Source of the DNA: a virus
IMG/VR virus record: IMGVR_UViG_3300033981_000257
Coordinates: 1 to 25,811 of that record
Length of the DNA: 25,811 nt
Reading direction: 5' to 3' (one strand)
Shown: in pieces, positions 12,735 to 20,809 of the stretch
Numbering within the stretch: position 1 is the first letter of the stretch
How the letters are laid out: each line of letters starts with the position of its first letter
The notes under the pieces: model-generated
What the model saw: the letters and a program-made list of their open reading frames with translations, nothing else
What the model was told of the DNA's origin: nothing
The model's database searches: none
Translations under genes and position numbers: made by a program

Positions 12735-15283
12735 TATTTCTTCCCCTTGCGCTTCTTGCCTTCCACCTTGGCGTCGAGCTCTTTGACGGCCTCCGTCAAG
12801 AGCCCGACCACCCGCGGGAAGTCGACCATCATCTTGCCGTTGTCGGCGTACTCCACGGCCTCGGGCATCTCGTCCTCCACGTCCTGCGCGGAGACGCTCA
12901 TGCTCTTGCCATCTGGCTTCTGGCCATTCTCTTCAACGTCGTCCTTGTACTCGTCCTCCCACTCGAACTCGATCCCCTTGAGTCGGTTGACCTTGTCGAG
13001 CGGGTTCTTGATCTTGGAGACGTTCTTCTTCATGGTCTCGTCGGAGAACCCGGCGATCGTGCTGCCGATCTGTCCGGCCATCTGCCAGTAACTCGGGCGG
13101 CTCGTGACGGTCCCCGTCTGGGTCACGTTGTACGGGCTCGCCGCGATGGCACCCTGCCGGATCGCGAGCTGCTGCAGCGGGTAGTTCTGCTGGCGAGAGA
13201 ATTCCTGGTACTGCCGGTCGAGGTACTGCTGCATCAAGTTCTGCTGCGCAGACCCGAGGCCGGTCATGGCCGCCGCAGCGCCGTATCGGTTCTGGAGCGC
13301 AGTCTGCCCAAAGTCGCCGAGCTGCGCCGCCGCGCCAAGCCGGAACTGCGCCGCCTGCTGGCCCGCGCCTTGGTTGGCGAGCGCCGCACGCATGGCCTGC
13401 TCCGCGTTGAACTGCTGCGACGTCATGCCCATCTCTTGCGCACGCTGCCGCGCCGCTTGGTTGGCGAGCGCGATCTGCTGGAGCTGCTGCGCGTTGAACT
13501 GCTGCTGCCCCTGCGTCATCTGCTGGCCCTGCAGCCGCGCCGCTTGGTTGAGCCGCGCCGCCTCGAGCGCCTGCTGGACGTTGAACTGGCCGGCCTGTAG
13601 CCCAAGCTGCTGCCCCGTCTGGGCGGCCTGCTGGTTCGCCAGAGCCGCCCGCAGCGCTGCCTCTTGGTTGGCCTGCCCAGCCGTGAGGCCCATTCGCTGC
13701 GCCTCGAGGGCGGCCTGCTGGTTGGCCTGCTCTGCGGTCAAGCCGAGGCGCTGGGCCTCCTGGCGCGCCTGCTGGTTGGCCAGCTCCGCACGGAGCTGCT
13801 GCTCGACGTTGAACTGACCCGTCTGCGTGCCGAGCTGTTGCCCCTGCAATCGCGCCTGCAAGTTGGCGCGCTCGGCCTCGAGCATCGCCGCTTGGTTCGC
13901 TCTGGCCTCCTCCGCCGTGAGCTGCGCGCCGGTAATGTCTCGGGCTTGGTTGAGGCGCTGCGCCTCCAGCATCGCCCGCTGATTCGCCTCCTCGGCGGTC
14001 ATGCCGAGCTGCGCGGCCTGCTGTTGCGCCTGCTGGTTCGCCAGCGCGGCTCGCACCTGCTGCTCCACGTTGAACTGGCCAGCGGTGAGGCCAAGCTGTT
14101 GCGCCTGTTGCTGGGCGGCTTGGTTCGCGAGCGCGGCGCGCATCTGTGCGTCCACGTTCGCCTGCCCCGCCGTGAGCCCAAGCTGCTGCAGCCGAATGTC
14201 GCGCTCTTGGTTGCTGATCTGGCCCGCCTGCGCGAGCTGCATCACATTCTGCACCGCCTGCTGGTTCGCGAGCGCCGCCTGCTGCTGGCGCCCCACGTCG
14301 GCCTCGCGCAGACCCGCGGCCTCGCGGAAGCCCTGCGCACGCTGCTCCGCCACGAAGCGGTTCCGCTCACGCGCCGCTTCGCCCGCGGCGATGCCCTCCT
14401 CAATCGCCGCACGCGAGCCGCCAAAGGCGCGGGCCGCGGTGGCGCGTGCCGAGCGGCCGGCGCGGGCCTGCTCCTCGGCGCGAGAGATATCAGCGAGGCC
14501 AGCCTCAACCACGGCCTGCTGGTACGGGTTTTGGTAACGCGCAAGGTCTTGGTCCAAGAAAGAGGCACCCTGCACCGTCGGCGCCGCACCCGGCGCGCCG
14601 ATGTCACGCGCCGCAAACTGCGTCCCGATCTGCCCCGCGCCTACGGTCGGCGCAGCGAACTGCGTCGCGACCTGCCCGGCAGAGACCGGTCCGGCTGCGC
14701 CAGGCGCCGCGATGCGCCCGGCGGCGATCTCTCGCGCCGTGAAGGGCGTCGCGATCTGCTGGGCGCCAATCTCGCGCACCGCGGCGGGGCCACCCGCCAC
14801 GCCTGCGCCCGCCGTTGGCGCCGCAAACTGCGTCGCCACGCCGGGGGCACCAAACTGTGTCGCCATGCGCTCGGCACCGACGCGCTCCGGCGCAAACTCC
14901 GTCCCGACCTGCCCGGCGCCCACGGTGTCAACTGTGGTACCCGGTATCACAGTGGCAGCCTGCGCCGTCGGGGCGCGGAACCGCTGCTGCGTCGTCGGCG
15001 CAAAGACACGCTCGGGCTGGAAGCCGAGGTCGCGCTGCACCTGCCGCGAGGCGAGGTCCAACTCTGGGACGAATCCACGCTCTCTCGCAATCGCCCGCGT
15101 CATCTGCTCGCCGCGCATGTAGTCCTGCGTGAAGGGCGCCGTCAGCAGCCCTTGGTAGGGAGTGAACGGCACCGAGGCGAGCTGGTTCGCCAGCTCGATG
15201 TTAGAGAGGACGCTTGCGTAGACGGCCGGATCAATCTCGGTCTTCTGCGTCTCGGTCTTCTTGGATTTGAAAAGGTTGCTCAC
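12734..15283 (-). CDS. Giant Ala/Gln-rich fibre protein with C-terminal S74 intramolecular chaperone
   Basis: This 849-residue protein has four parts. Residues 1-120 form a unique head. Residues 121-235 are Gly/Ala/Pro-rich with recurring ATQFAAPT-like segments. Residues 366-644 hold nine 29-residue helical repeats (type QQLGLTAGQFNVEQQ followed by RAALANQ) and one 18-residue partial unit. The end is a peptidase S74 chaperone: FSDETMKKNVSKIKNPLDKV (Ser747, Lys752; same five-residue spacing as in endosialidase), LKGIEFEWEDEY, VSAQDVEDEMPEAV and VGLLTEAVKEL. S74 domains trimerise a fibre, then cut themselves off before the Ser. Mature protein would end near residue 746. It is probably a trimeric, mostly coiled-coil fibre or tail needle. 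The GTG start at 15283 (GTGA overlap) has GGAG upstream. Confidence 0.85.
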   Translation of the reverse strand: MSNLFKSKKTETQKTEIDPAVYASVLSNIELANQLASVPFTPYQGLLTAPFTQDYMRGEQMTRAIARERGFVPELDLASRQVQRDLGFQPERVFAPTTQQRFRAPTAQAATVIPGTTVDTVGAGQVGTEFAPERVGAERMATQFGAPGVATQFAAPTAGAGVAGGPAAVREIGAQQIATPFTAREIAAGRIAAPGAAGPVSAGQVATQFAAPTVGAGQIGTQFAARDIGAPGAAPTVQGASFLDQDLARYQNPYQQAVVEAGLADISRAEEQARAGRSARATAARAFGGSRAAIEEGIAAGEAARERNRFVAEQRAQGFREAAGLREADVGRQQQAALANQQAVQNVMQLAQAGQISNQERDIRLQQLGLTAGQANVDAQMRAALANQAAQQQAQQLGLTAGQFNVEQQVRAALANQQAQQQAAQLGMTAEEANQRAMLEAQRLNQARDITGAQLTAEEARANQAAMLEAERANLQARLQGQQLGTQTGQFNVEQQLRAELANQQARQEAQRLGLTAEQANQQAALEAQRMGLTAGQANQEAALRAALANQQAAQTGQQLGLQAGQFNVQQALEAARLNQAARLQGQQMTQGQQQFNAQQLQQIALANQAARQRAQEMGMTSQQFNAEQAMRAALANQGAGQQAAQFRLGAAAQLGDFGQTALQNRYGAAAAMTGLGSAQQNLMQQYLDRQYQEFSRQQNYPLQQLAIRQGAIAASPYNVTQTGTVTSRPSYWQMAGQIGSTIAGFSDETMKKNVSKIKNPLDKVNRLKGIEFEWEDEYKDDVEENGQKPDGKSMSVSAQDVEDEMPEAVEYADNGKMMVDFPRVVGLLTEAVKELDAKVEGKKRKGKK
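13352..14188 (-). repeat. Nine 29-codon (87 bp) repeats plus an 18-codon partial unit
   Basis: In protein numbering the full units start at residues 366, 395, 424, 453, 482, 529, 558, 587 and 616. The partial unit is 511-528. The consensus is roughly QQLGLTAGQFN-x(5)-RAALANQ-x(6). The repeats are coding and diverged at DNA level. The 18-residue unit lacks exactly 11 residues, which keeps helix phase. Confidence 0.85.
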
Positions 15284-15651
15284 AGTTTTTTCTCCAATAC
15301 CACCGCCGTGCGGCGATATCCTTCAAGCGCCCGCTGCCAGCCGGGGCGGCCCATTATCAGCATCATCTGGCACCCAATAGAGCGTGCCCATTCCTCGACC
15401 ACCGGGCGGATCACGGTATCAATCTCGTTCAGATCGCCGGCGCCTATGATAATCGTCAGTTGTTTGACGCGTGGGAACACGTCGATCGTCGTGATGACGC
15501 ACGAGTTGGTTGAGGTCCAAAACTGGTATTCACCGCGCTCGATGCCGTCGATAACGTCGTCGTAGGTCAGCTGCCCGTAGCCCTCGGCGAGCGCACGCTC
15601 GATCAGCTCGCGGAACCTGGAGACGTACTCCATGCCCTCGATCGCGCTCAT
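15280..15651 (-). CDS. Conserved phage protein, hypothetical (possibly GNAT-like)
   Basis: This 123-residue protein contains LIERALAEGYGQLTYDDVID, WTSTNSCVITTIDVFPR, LTIIIGAGDL and MGRPGWQRALEGY, ending TAVVLEKKL. The pattern of a central strand pair followed by MGRPGW...GY is common in phage proteins next to tail genes and looks distantly like an acetyltransferase fold, but no cofactor loop can be confirmed. ATG at 15651 overlaps the nozzle-gene stop (ATGA) and its own stop overlaps the fibre start (GTGA). A fibre-assembly or modification role is only suggested by this coupling. Confidence 0.65.
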   Translation of the reverse strand: MSAIEGMEYVSRFRELIERALAEGYGQLTYDDVIDGIERGEYQFWTSTNSCVITTIDVFPRVKQLTIIIGAGDLNEIDTVIRPVVEEWARSIGCQMMLIMGRPGWQRALEGYRRTAVVLEKKL

Positions 15652-17123
15652 CGCTCGCCGCCCGCTACGGCGTCGAGCCGCATCGTCCCCACGCGCCAGT
15701 CGGTGTTACTCGCGCCCGTGACGCGCATCTCGATCTGGCGCCCAGAGAAGCGCACCGGCGTGTAGGGGCTGTCGATGGTGTAGGTCTTGACGACCTCGCT
15801 GCCGAGCGGCGTGAAGCGAGTCTTGAACTGCACCCCGACCGAGCCCTGTGTCTTCTCGTCTGCGATCAACTGCCGCGCCACCATGATCCGATCGCCGTTG
15901 CCGAATTCGATCGGCCCGGTCTGTGCGTAGGGCGTCGCGCCGTCGTAGGCCACGCCGACTTCGTGTTCGTACACGTAGCCGTCGGTCGAGACCATGAGCG
16001 GATAGTTGAAGACGCCGCGGTCGGTGCCCGCCGTGCGCGCCAGCGTCCCGATGGTCCAGTGGTTCTCGCGATAGTTGAAGACCACGTAGGAGTCGTTCTC
16101 GTTGTTGGTCGCGCTCGGGTAGAACCACCAGATCTCACCGTACTGGTTATTCGCCACGGCGTAGACCTTCGAGCGTTGCTGCTGCGAGAGGTTGCCGGTC
16201 ACGTAGTCGAGCACCTCGCACTTGATCGGGCGCACGAAGCCGTCGTACATGAAGAAGCCCGCCGGGCTCCACCAGTACGCGACCGACTCCACCGCCGCCA
16301 CCGCCTGCGCGCTAATAAGCCCGCAGCCCGTCGCGATGCGCTCAAAGCCATAAACAAAGGGCGGCCCCTGGTACTGCGCCGCGTGTACGTCGACGTCGGT
16401 GAAGATGAGGTTGACGCCGCGCAGGCGCTTACCCGCGACGATCGAGCCAACGGTCTCGAGTTCAATGTCGCCGGCTTGGTTCGTGACCGCCGGGGTCCAC
16501 ATGGTGTTGTCTTCTTGGTCGCTCCACTGCACCTTGCGTGCGTTGCCGCCCGCGCCGAGCGCGAACACAAACCGCTCGGCCGTCACGAGGACGGCCTTGT
16601 TACTGGTCGGGGCGTTGGTGAGCGCCGCGGCCTTGTTGTTGACGTCAAGATCCCACTCGAGGATCTTGCCGTCGGCGTTGGAGCAGGCGAGCAGGAACTC
16701 GCCCCAGTTGTCGAGGCTCCACGTCGTCGCGGGCGTCACGGTGCCGGTGTCGGCGCGTGGGGTGCCGTAGGCGAAGATCCCGTATGGGCCGCCGCCATAG
16801 CCAAGGTTCAGCGTCGCGTCTGCGACGCCTGCCGTGAAGCCCGCCGTCGGCGTGATATCCGTCAGCGTCCCCGACTCGCTCATCGCGTAGAGCTTGCTGT
16901 GCGTACCGAGCCCGATCCAGCGTGCGTTGGCGTTGCTGCGCCACGCGATCACCCCGCGGCACTTGCCCGTCATCTGGCCGCTTGCGCGCTTACGCCAGCC
17001 GCCGATCGGGCGCATCGTGGCCTCGTACCAGCGCACGAGGCTGGCGTCGCGCCAGCGCCCCTTTGACTGATAGTCGGTGCCGTTGCTGTAGACGCCGGGC
17101 TGAATGTTGATCGGCAGCAGCAT
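15648..17123 (-). CDS. Tail nozzle / beta-propeller-like virion protein
   Basis: This 491-residue protein begins MLLPINIQPGVYSNGTDYQS, then WRDASLVRWYEATMRPIGGW, a start widely shared by podovirus tail proteins. Repeated Trp-rich blade-like segments follow (TTWSLDNWGEFLLACSNADG, VQWSDQEDNTMWTP, VAYWWSPAGFFMYDGF, YGEIWWFYPS), and the last part (about 400-491) is beta-rich. This fits a propeller protein of the type forming the nozzle or tail plug (compare T7 gp12 and P22 gp10), reasoned from pattern, not alignment. Shine-Dalgarno GAAGGTAG supports ATG at 17123. Confidence 0.7.
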   Translation of the reverse strand: MLLPINIQPGVYSNGTDYQSKGRWRDASLVRWYEATMRPIGGWRKRASGQMTGKCRGVIAWRSNANARWIGLGTHSKLYAMSESGTLTDITPTAGFTAGVADATLNLGYGGGPYGIFAYGTPRADTGTVTPATTWSLDNWGEFLLACSNADGKILEWDLDVNNKAAALTNAPTSNKAVLVTAERFVFALGAGGNARKVQWSDQEDNTMWTPAVTNQAGDIELETVGSIVAGKRLRGVNLIFTDVDVHAAQYQGPPFVYGFERIATGCGLISAQAVAAVESVAYWWSPAGFFMYDGFVRPIKCEVLDYVTGNLSQQQRSKVYAVANNQYGEIWWFYPSATNNENDSYVVFNYRENHWTIGTLARTAGTDRGVFNYPLMVSTDGYVYEHEVGVAYDGATPYAQTGPIEFGNGDRIMVARQLIADEKTQGSVGVQFKTRFTPLGSEVVKTYTIDSPYTPVRFSGRQIEMRVTGASNTDWRVGTMRLDAVAGGER

Positions 17124-17124
17124 G

Positions 17125-17346
17125 CTATTTGTCTACCTTCTCGTCGAGTTTGTCGAAGATCTTCGTCAGCATGCCCTTGATATCGTCAATGTCACGCTGA
17201 TAGTGCGTCTGCGTGACATACGTGAGCGGCATCTTGCGCACGTCTTCGTCGAGTCGTTCGATGGACCTTGAGATGTTGTTCAAGATCCACCCGCCAAACG
17301 CCCCGGCGATTCCGATTGCGATGTTGAATAACACCTGCGCGTCCAC
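17125..17346 (-). CDS. Small TM plus coiled-coil protein
   Basis: This 73-residue protein begins with one hydrophobic segment (VLFNIAIGIAGAFGGWIL) followed by a charged helical tail (ISRSIERLDEDVRKM, IKGMLTKIFDKLDEKVDK). The GTG at 17346 has a GGGGGTGAT ribosome site. It resembles small phage membrane proteins sometimes called holin-like or spanin-like. It lies among tail genes, about 8 kb from the lysis cassette, so a lysis role is uncertain. Confidence 0.65.
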   Translation of the reverse strand: MDAQVLFNIAIGIAGAFGGWILNNISRSIERLDEDVRKMPLTYVTQTHYQRDIDDIKGMLTKIFDKLDEKVDK

Positions 17347-17349
17347 CGA

Positions 17350-17658
17350 TCACCCCCAAGGCAACGGCTTTGCCACCGTCGGCGGGTTGACCTGCATATC
17401 CAGTTCCCGCGCCACGTTCGCCTCAACCTCGGCCTTGTCCACGCCGTTCGCCCAAATCCAGCCCAGCACGGTGTCCTCGGTCAGATCGGGGTAGGCCACG
17501 AAAACGTCGCCCGGTGAGGCAAAGCCCATGCTGCCGTAGTTGGACGCGCTGTGGTCGCCGCTTGTAGCCGTGCAGCGCCATGCCGCAGTCACCACGCAGT
17601 CCGTGTATGCGCCGTCTACCGGCTTCACGACCATGCTTTCAACTTTCCAGTTAGCCAT
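17350..17658 (-). CDS. Conserved small phage protein (DUF7936-like)
   Basis: This 102-residue protein begins [20 protein letters not shown]. It has WRCTATSGDHSASNYG, the segment DLTEDTVLGWIWANGVDK, and ends VNPPTVAKPLPWG. This order fits a common phage protein family of unknown function (DUF7936-like, assigned from memory) found after tail-fibre genes. ATG at 17658 has AAGGAG upstream, inside the 3' end of the preceding small gene, with which it overlaps by 8 bases. A tail-accessory role is inferred from place. Confidence 0.65.
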   Translation of the reverse strand: MANWKVESMVVKPVDGAYTDCVVTAAWRCTATSGDHSASNYGSMGFASPGDVFVAYPDLTEDTVLGWIWANGVDKAEVEANVARELDMQVNPPTVAKPLPWG

Positions 17659-17809
17659 TGTCCGTCTCCTTCTGTTCGGCTTGCGCTTTTACTTGCGCGT
17701 CAATCTTAACCAACAACGGCCACGCGCCGCTGCTCGTCGGAAGTTGTCCTAATACTTGCAGGATGGCCTGCACTTCTTCGGGGATAAGCTTTAAGTTTAT
17801 TTCTATCAC
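17651..17809 (-). CDS. Small helical protein after the tail fibre
   Basis: This 52-residue protein starts with GTG at 17809, overlapping the tail-fibre stop (GTGA). The sequence [20 protein letters not shown] then [20 protein letters not shown] is helical and amphipathic. It fills the 150-base space between fibre and the next gene and carries the latter's ribosome site. Small proteins of this kind are common after phage fibres; function is unknown. Its first half is AT-rich like the fibre's C-terminal part, so it may have been acquired with it. Confidence 0.6.
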   Translation of the reverse strand: MIEINLKLIPEEVQAILQVLGQLPTSSGAWPLLVKIDAQVKAQAEQKETDNG

Positions 17810-19095
17810 GACGTTAATGCTCCGGCTAAAATTGCAACTGCAAATGTTTGTGTGCCAGCAGATTTATTTTTTAATGTTGTGGTGTGGCTTGCTGCATTTT
17901 TATAAACCGCAAAATCAACACCTGTATCTGTTGCCTCACCGTTGCCAACTAGTTTCGTTACTGTTGCAGAATAATTTGCCCAAAATAAACCACCATTTCC
18001 AGAGCCTGTTACATATACAGAAATAAGTGCGCCGCCAGCAACAGCCGAAGTTAAATCAATGGACGAACCAGCCGTAAGAGTAACGGTTGAGGTTGAAGTA
18101 ACTTGCGCTCCGTTCCAATTATTAGTGGCTTCAATTCTCGTATTGCCAACATCTGTGCGGCCAGCAAAGTAGTTCCGCGCCGTCCCCGCTGCATAGAAGT
18201 TCCAGCGGTTTGAGCCAGAGGCGATGTTGCTGAAGAAGCCGTAGTTGTTGGTGGCTCCGGTGAGGCTATCTGCAACAGAAAATCCATATTGATTGGTTAC
18301 GGCTGACCCTGCACCCAAAGTTTGAGGGTCTGCTTCAAAATGGATGAGATTGGTTAAAGTAAACGCTGTTGCTTGCGTTACTGGGCGAGACAAAAAACTA
18401 CGATAACTAGCCGTTGTGCCGCTTGGAATTGTGCCGCTTAAACGCACAACTTGAGTCGCGTTGCTTGATGTCGGATATGTCCCAAGCAGATTAAGACGAG
18501 AATATGCCTCCGCCGTCCCGCCAATGCCGACGTTGCCCGCCTGATCAATGACCATGCGCGACGTAAGCGAACCACCATTCGCTTTGGTATAAATGGTCAT
18601 CTTGCCGCCACGATTGTTGGCGGTTGCGCCTTCTGTCTCTACGTCAATCTGTGCAGTTCGGATGCCGGAAGTGTTGTCAGTTGCGACAAACGCAATGGTA
18701 TTGGTGTTTCCAGCAGCATCTGCTCGCACGTTCTGCAACTGCAATATGCCGCCGCCCGCTGCGCCAGAACTGACGTTAAATACGGTTCCGCCAAATCCAA
18801 CAGGGTTGATGTTGGTAGTGCCGAGGGCAGCATTCCCCGACGTATCAATCCTCATACGCTCGCTGCCGCCGGTATTAAAACCTAACGGCAAATATGTTCC
18901 GCTGACGCTGTTTCTGTCTACGGAAATGCTTGCTTCTGTAGAATTTAAGGACATCCGAACATAACCAGCGTTGGTTGTATCGGAGTTATTGTTCAAACGG
19001 ATTCCAGAAGTAACCGACGTTCCATTTGGAATAATTTGCAAATCAGTATTGCCGTTCGTCGTACTAGTCTGAAATGCCAACCGATTGCCAATCGT
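17806..19095. other. AT-rich block inside a GC-rich genome
   Basis: From about 19095 leftwards to the fibre stop, the third codon positions become rich in A and T (many AAT, ATT, ACA, GTT codons), unlike the first 215 codons of the same gene and unlike flanking genes. The switch is abrupt, within a few dozen bases. It looks like horizontal replacement of the receptor-binding part of the fibre. Confidence 0.7.
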
Positions 19096-19746
19096 CGCAT
19101 TGGACATATCGCCCGTGATGCGCTGGCCGGTGGACGAGAAGGTGAGGTTGCCGGTGGAGACGGTCGCGGAGGTAAACGTACCCGCCGCAGCGGACGAGCC
19201 GCCGATCGTGGTGCCATCAATCGCGCCAGAGTCGATATCCACCTTGGTAATGTTTACCTCGCCGGTTCCGTTCGGCGTCAAGTCAATATTGCCGTTGGTA
19301 TCGGTCGAGGTAATGGCGTTTCCGGAAAGATTAAGATTATCTACCGCCAACTCTGTGCTGACTGTAATCTTGCCAGTGCTGTCCGCAATCGTGGCGGCGG
19401 CGGTGCCGTCCTTGGCCTTGATGTTCGTGACTTCGACGTTGGTTGCGTCTACCGTCGTAGCGTTCACCGCCGTAGAGGTCAGCGTGTTGATCGTGATGGC
19501 GTTGATCGTGCCGCCCTCGACCTTGTCGCCGCTGATCTGATTGTCAGCGAGCGTCAGCGTGCCGGACGAGACGTTCAGCGTCTTGCCGGTGCCGACGTTC
19601 AAGCCCACGGACGTGCCGTTGCCGGCGGCGGCGAAGATGCCGTCGATCGTGTCGAGGTTGGTGTTGATCTTGCCGCCCCAGGTATCCGCCGAGGCGCCAA
19701 CCTCCGGCTTCGTGAGGGACAGGTTTGTGGTTGTCGTGTCAGCCAT
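17806..19746 (-). CDS. Tail fibre protein with mosaic C-terminal region
   Basis: This 646-residue fibre begins [19 protein letters not shown] then [19 protein letters not shown], the usual N-terminal attachment start of many phage fibres. Repetitive beta segments follow: [51 protein letters not shown] and [15 protein letters not shown]. The last is typical of receptor-binding fibre shafts. The end (about 560-646) looks like a compact beta tip ([20 protein letters not shown]). It should bind the host surface. The gene's first third is GC-rich; from about residue 217 on it is clearly AT-rich, suggesting exchange of the receptor-binding part. No S74 domain is seen. Ribosome site GAGGT precedes ATG 19746. 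Confidence 0.85.
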   Translation of the reverse strand: MADTTTTNLSLTKPEVGASADTWGGKINTNLDTIDGIFAAAGNGTSVGLNVGTGKTLNVSSGTLTLADNQISGDKVEGGTINAITINTLTSTAVNATTVDATNVEVTNIKAKDGTAAATIADSTGKITVSTELAVDNLNLSGNAITSTDTNGNIDLTPNGTGEVNITKVDIDSGAIDGTTIGGSSAAAGTFTSATVSTGNLTFSSTGQRITGDMSNATIGNRLAFQTSTTNGNTDLQIIPNGTSVTSGIRLNNNSDTTNAGYVRMSLNSTEASISVDRNSVSGTYLPLGFNTGGSERMRIDTSGNAALGTTNINPVGFGGTVFNVSSGAAGGGILQLQNVRADAAGNTNTIAFVATDNTSGIRTAQIDVETEGATANNRGGKMTIYTKANGGSLTSRMVIDQAGNVGIGGTAEAYSRLNLLGTYPTSSNATQVVRLSGTIPSGTTASYRSFLSRPVTQATAFTLTNLIHFEADPQTLGAGSAVTNQYGFSVADSLTGATNNYGFFSNIASGSNRWNFYAAGTARNYFAGRTDVGNTRIEATNNWNGAQVTSTSTVTLTAGSSIDLTSAVAGGALISVYVTGSGNGGLFWANYSATVTKLVGNGEATDTGVDFAVYKNAASHTTTLKNKSAGTQTFAVAILAGALTS

Positions 19747-19756
19747 GTCTCATACC

Positions 19757-20422
19757 TCAAGCGGCCTGCAAATAGGCCGGGTGTGTCTTTTCCGTCCAAG
19801 TCCGCGCCGTGTCACTCGCCGGCGTCCATGTCTCTGCCGTGTCGCTCGCCGGGGTCCACGCAACGACCGTGTCGCTCGCGGCGCTCCAGCTCTCTGCCGT
19901 GTCGGCGATCGGCGTCCAGCTCTCCGCCGTGTCTGGGTCGTCTTCCCACTTCTTGCGCCCCACACACGTCAGCGTCGCCGCCGCAGAGACCGCGCAGGAT
20001 GCGCTCTGCACCCTGTTGCACGTCGCCGTTAGCGTAGCCTCTGCGGCCATGCTCGAGGCGCCCTGCTGTATCCGCTGCCCCGCCGCGGCCAGCGTAGCGG
20101 CCGCAGAGAGCGCCGCAGCGCCTTGCTGTATACGCTCCGCCTGGGCGGTTAGCGTCGCCGCGGCAGAGAGCGCCGCCGCGGCATTCTGTACCCTCGTCGC
20201 CGACGCCGTGAGCGTCGCCGCCGCACTCAGCGCCGCGGCTCCCTGCTGGACCCGCGTCGCGCTCACCGTGAGCGTCGCCGCAGCGTTCAGCGTCGCCGCA
20301 CCCTGCTGGATGCGCACCCCGGCGACGACCAGCGTCGCCGCGGCGTTTAGCGTGGCCGCCCCCTCTTTGGGGTCTATGCCATAGTTGCCACGCCCGTATA
20401 AGCCGCTGCCGTATCCGGCCAC
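19757..20422 (-). CDS. Repeat tail protein with 20- and 10-residue units
   Basis: This 221-residue protein starts with GTG at 20422 and MAGYGSGLYGRGNYGI, a Gly/Tyr-rich head seen in other phage tail proteins. Six 20-residue units and one partial unit follow (residues 21-156; type GAAALSAAATLTASATRVQQ), then a basic joint (RKKWEDDP), then five 10-residue units (164-213; type DTAETWTPAS) with one Trp each. The repeats suggest a solenoid or extended rod built by unit addition. No enzyme motif is present. It is placed between the adaptor-side gene and the fibre, so it is probably a tail or fibre-connecting component. Ribosome site is poor; the preceding stop lies three bases upstream. Confidence 0.75.
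   Translation of the reverse strand: MAGYGSGLYGRGNYGIDPKEGAATLNAAATLVVAGVRIQQGAATLNAAATLTVSATRVQQGAAALSAAATLTASATRVQNAAAALSAAATLTAQAERIQQGAAALSAAATLAAAGQRIQQGASSMAAEATLTATCNRVQSASCAVSAAATLTCVGRKKWEDDPDTAESWTPIADTAESWSAASDTVVAWTPASDTAETWTPASDTARTWTEKTHPAYLQAA
19784..19933 (-). repeat. Five 30-bp (10-codon) tandem repeats
   Basis: The units encode DTAESWTPIA, DTAESWSAAS, DTVVAWTPAS, DTAETWTPAS and DTARTWTEKT. They are exact in length with no gaps. A Trp occupies position 6 of each unit. Confidence 0.85.
19955..20362 (-). repeat. 60-bp (20-codon) tandem repeats, six full units and one partial
   Basis: Units start at protein residues 21, 41, 61, 81, 101, 121 and 141, with no insertions. On the plus strand the phrase AGCGTCGCCG recurs every 60 bases through most of the block. 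The fixed 60-base period and high DNA similarity suggest recent unit duplication. Confidence 0.9.
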
Positions 20423-20425
20423 GTC

Positions 20426-20809
20426 TTACGCCAGCGTAATATCAAGGTCACCCGCGGGCACACGGAACACGTCGCCGGAGGCGATCGTCTTGCTCGCGGT
20501 CAAGTTTCCATAGGCAAGCAGGTTGCCGCTCGTCAGCTGGTCAAATATGCCGACCGCGACGATCGTGCCCCAAGACGATCCGGCCGTCGGAAACTCGACG
20601 GCGGAGGTGTTGCTCGCGGTGTCGTTGGTGACGGTAAAGGCCACGGTCTGGCGCGCATACGCCGTGCCGCTCACCTCGGTGCCGCCGCCGGTGTCGTCCG
20701 GCGCGACCGTATAGAGCGCAAGGTAGAGCGTCGCCGGGGCGCTGTATGCGCTGCCACCGAAGACGTGCAGCATGACCTTGTTTTCGAGATAGTTGGAAAA
20801 TGCACTCAC
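20426..20809 (-). CDS. Conserved phage tail protein (hypothetical)
   Basis: This 127-residue protein begins MSAFSNYLENKVMLHVFGGS, followed by PATLYLALYTVAPDDTGGGT, VSGTAYARQTVAFTV and VGIFDQLTSGNLLAYG. This arrangement is a common phage structural family (beta-rich, near adaptor and tail genes). The exact role is unsettled. It starts with GTG at 20809 (GTGA overlap with the adaptor stop). Its beta-rich middle and lack of membrane segments fit a virion component. Confidence 0.7.
   Translation of the reverse strand: MSAFSNYLENKVMLHVFGGSAYSAPATLYLALYTVAPDDTGGGTEVSGTAYARQTVAFTVTNDTASNTSAVEFPTAGSSWGTIVAVGIFDQLTSGNLLAYGNLTASKTIASGDVFRVPAGDLDITLA

Noticed and set aside
13664-15565. 633-codon open frame on the plus strand
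   Set aside because: It is antisense to the 849-residue fibre gene, gives an Arg/Leu-rich composition with no motif, and arises from GC-rich repeats.
15963-17066. 367-codon open frame on the plus strand
   Set aside because: Antisense to the nozzle protein gene, which has strong motifs, a ribosome site and coupled neighbours; the frame's composition is Arg/Val-rich and unlike a protein.
19955-20362. CRISPR-like regular repeats
   Set aside because: The 60-bp period is unbroken, in frame and without unique spacers; it codes for a repeat protein.
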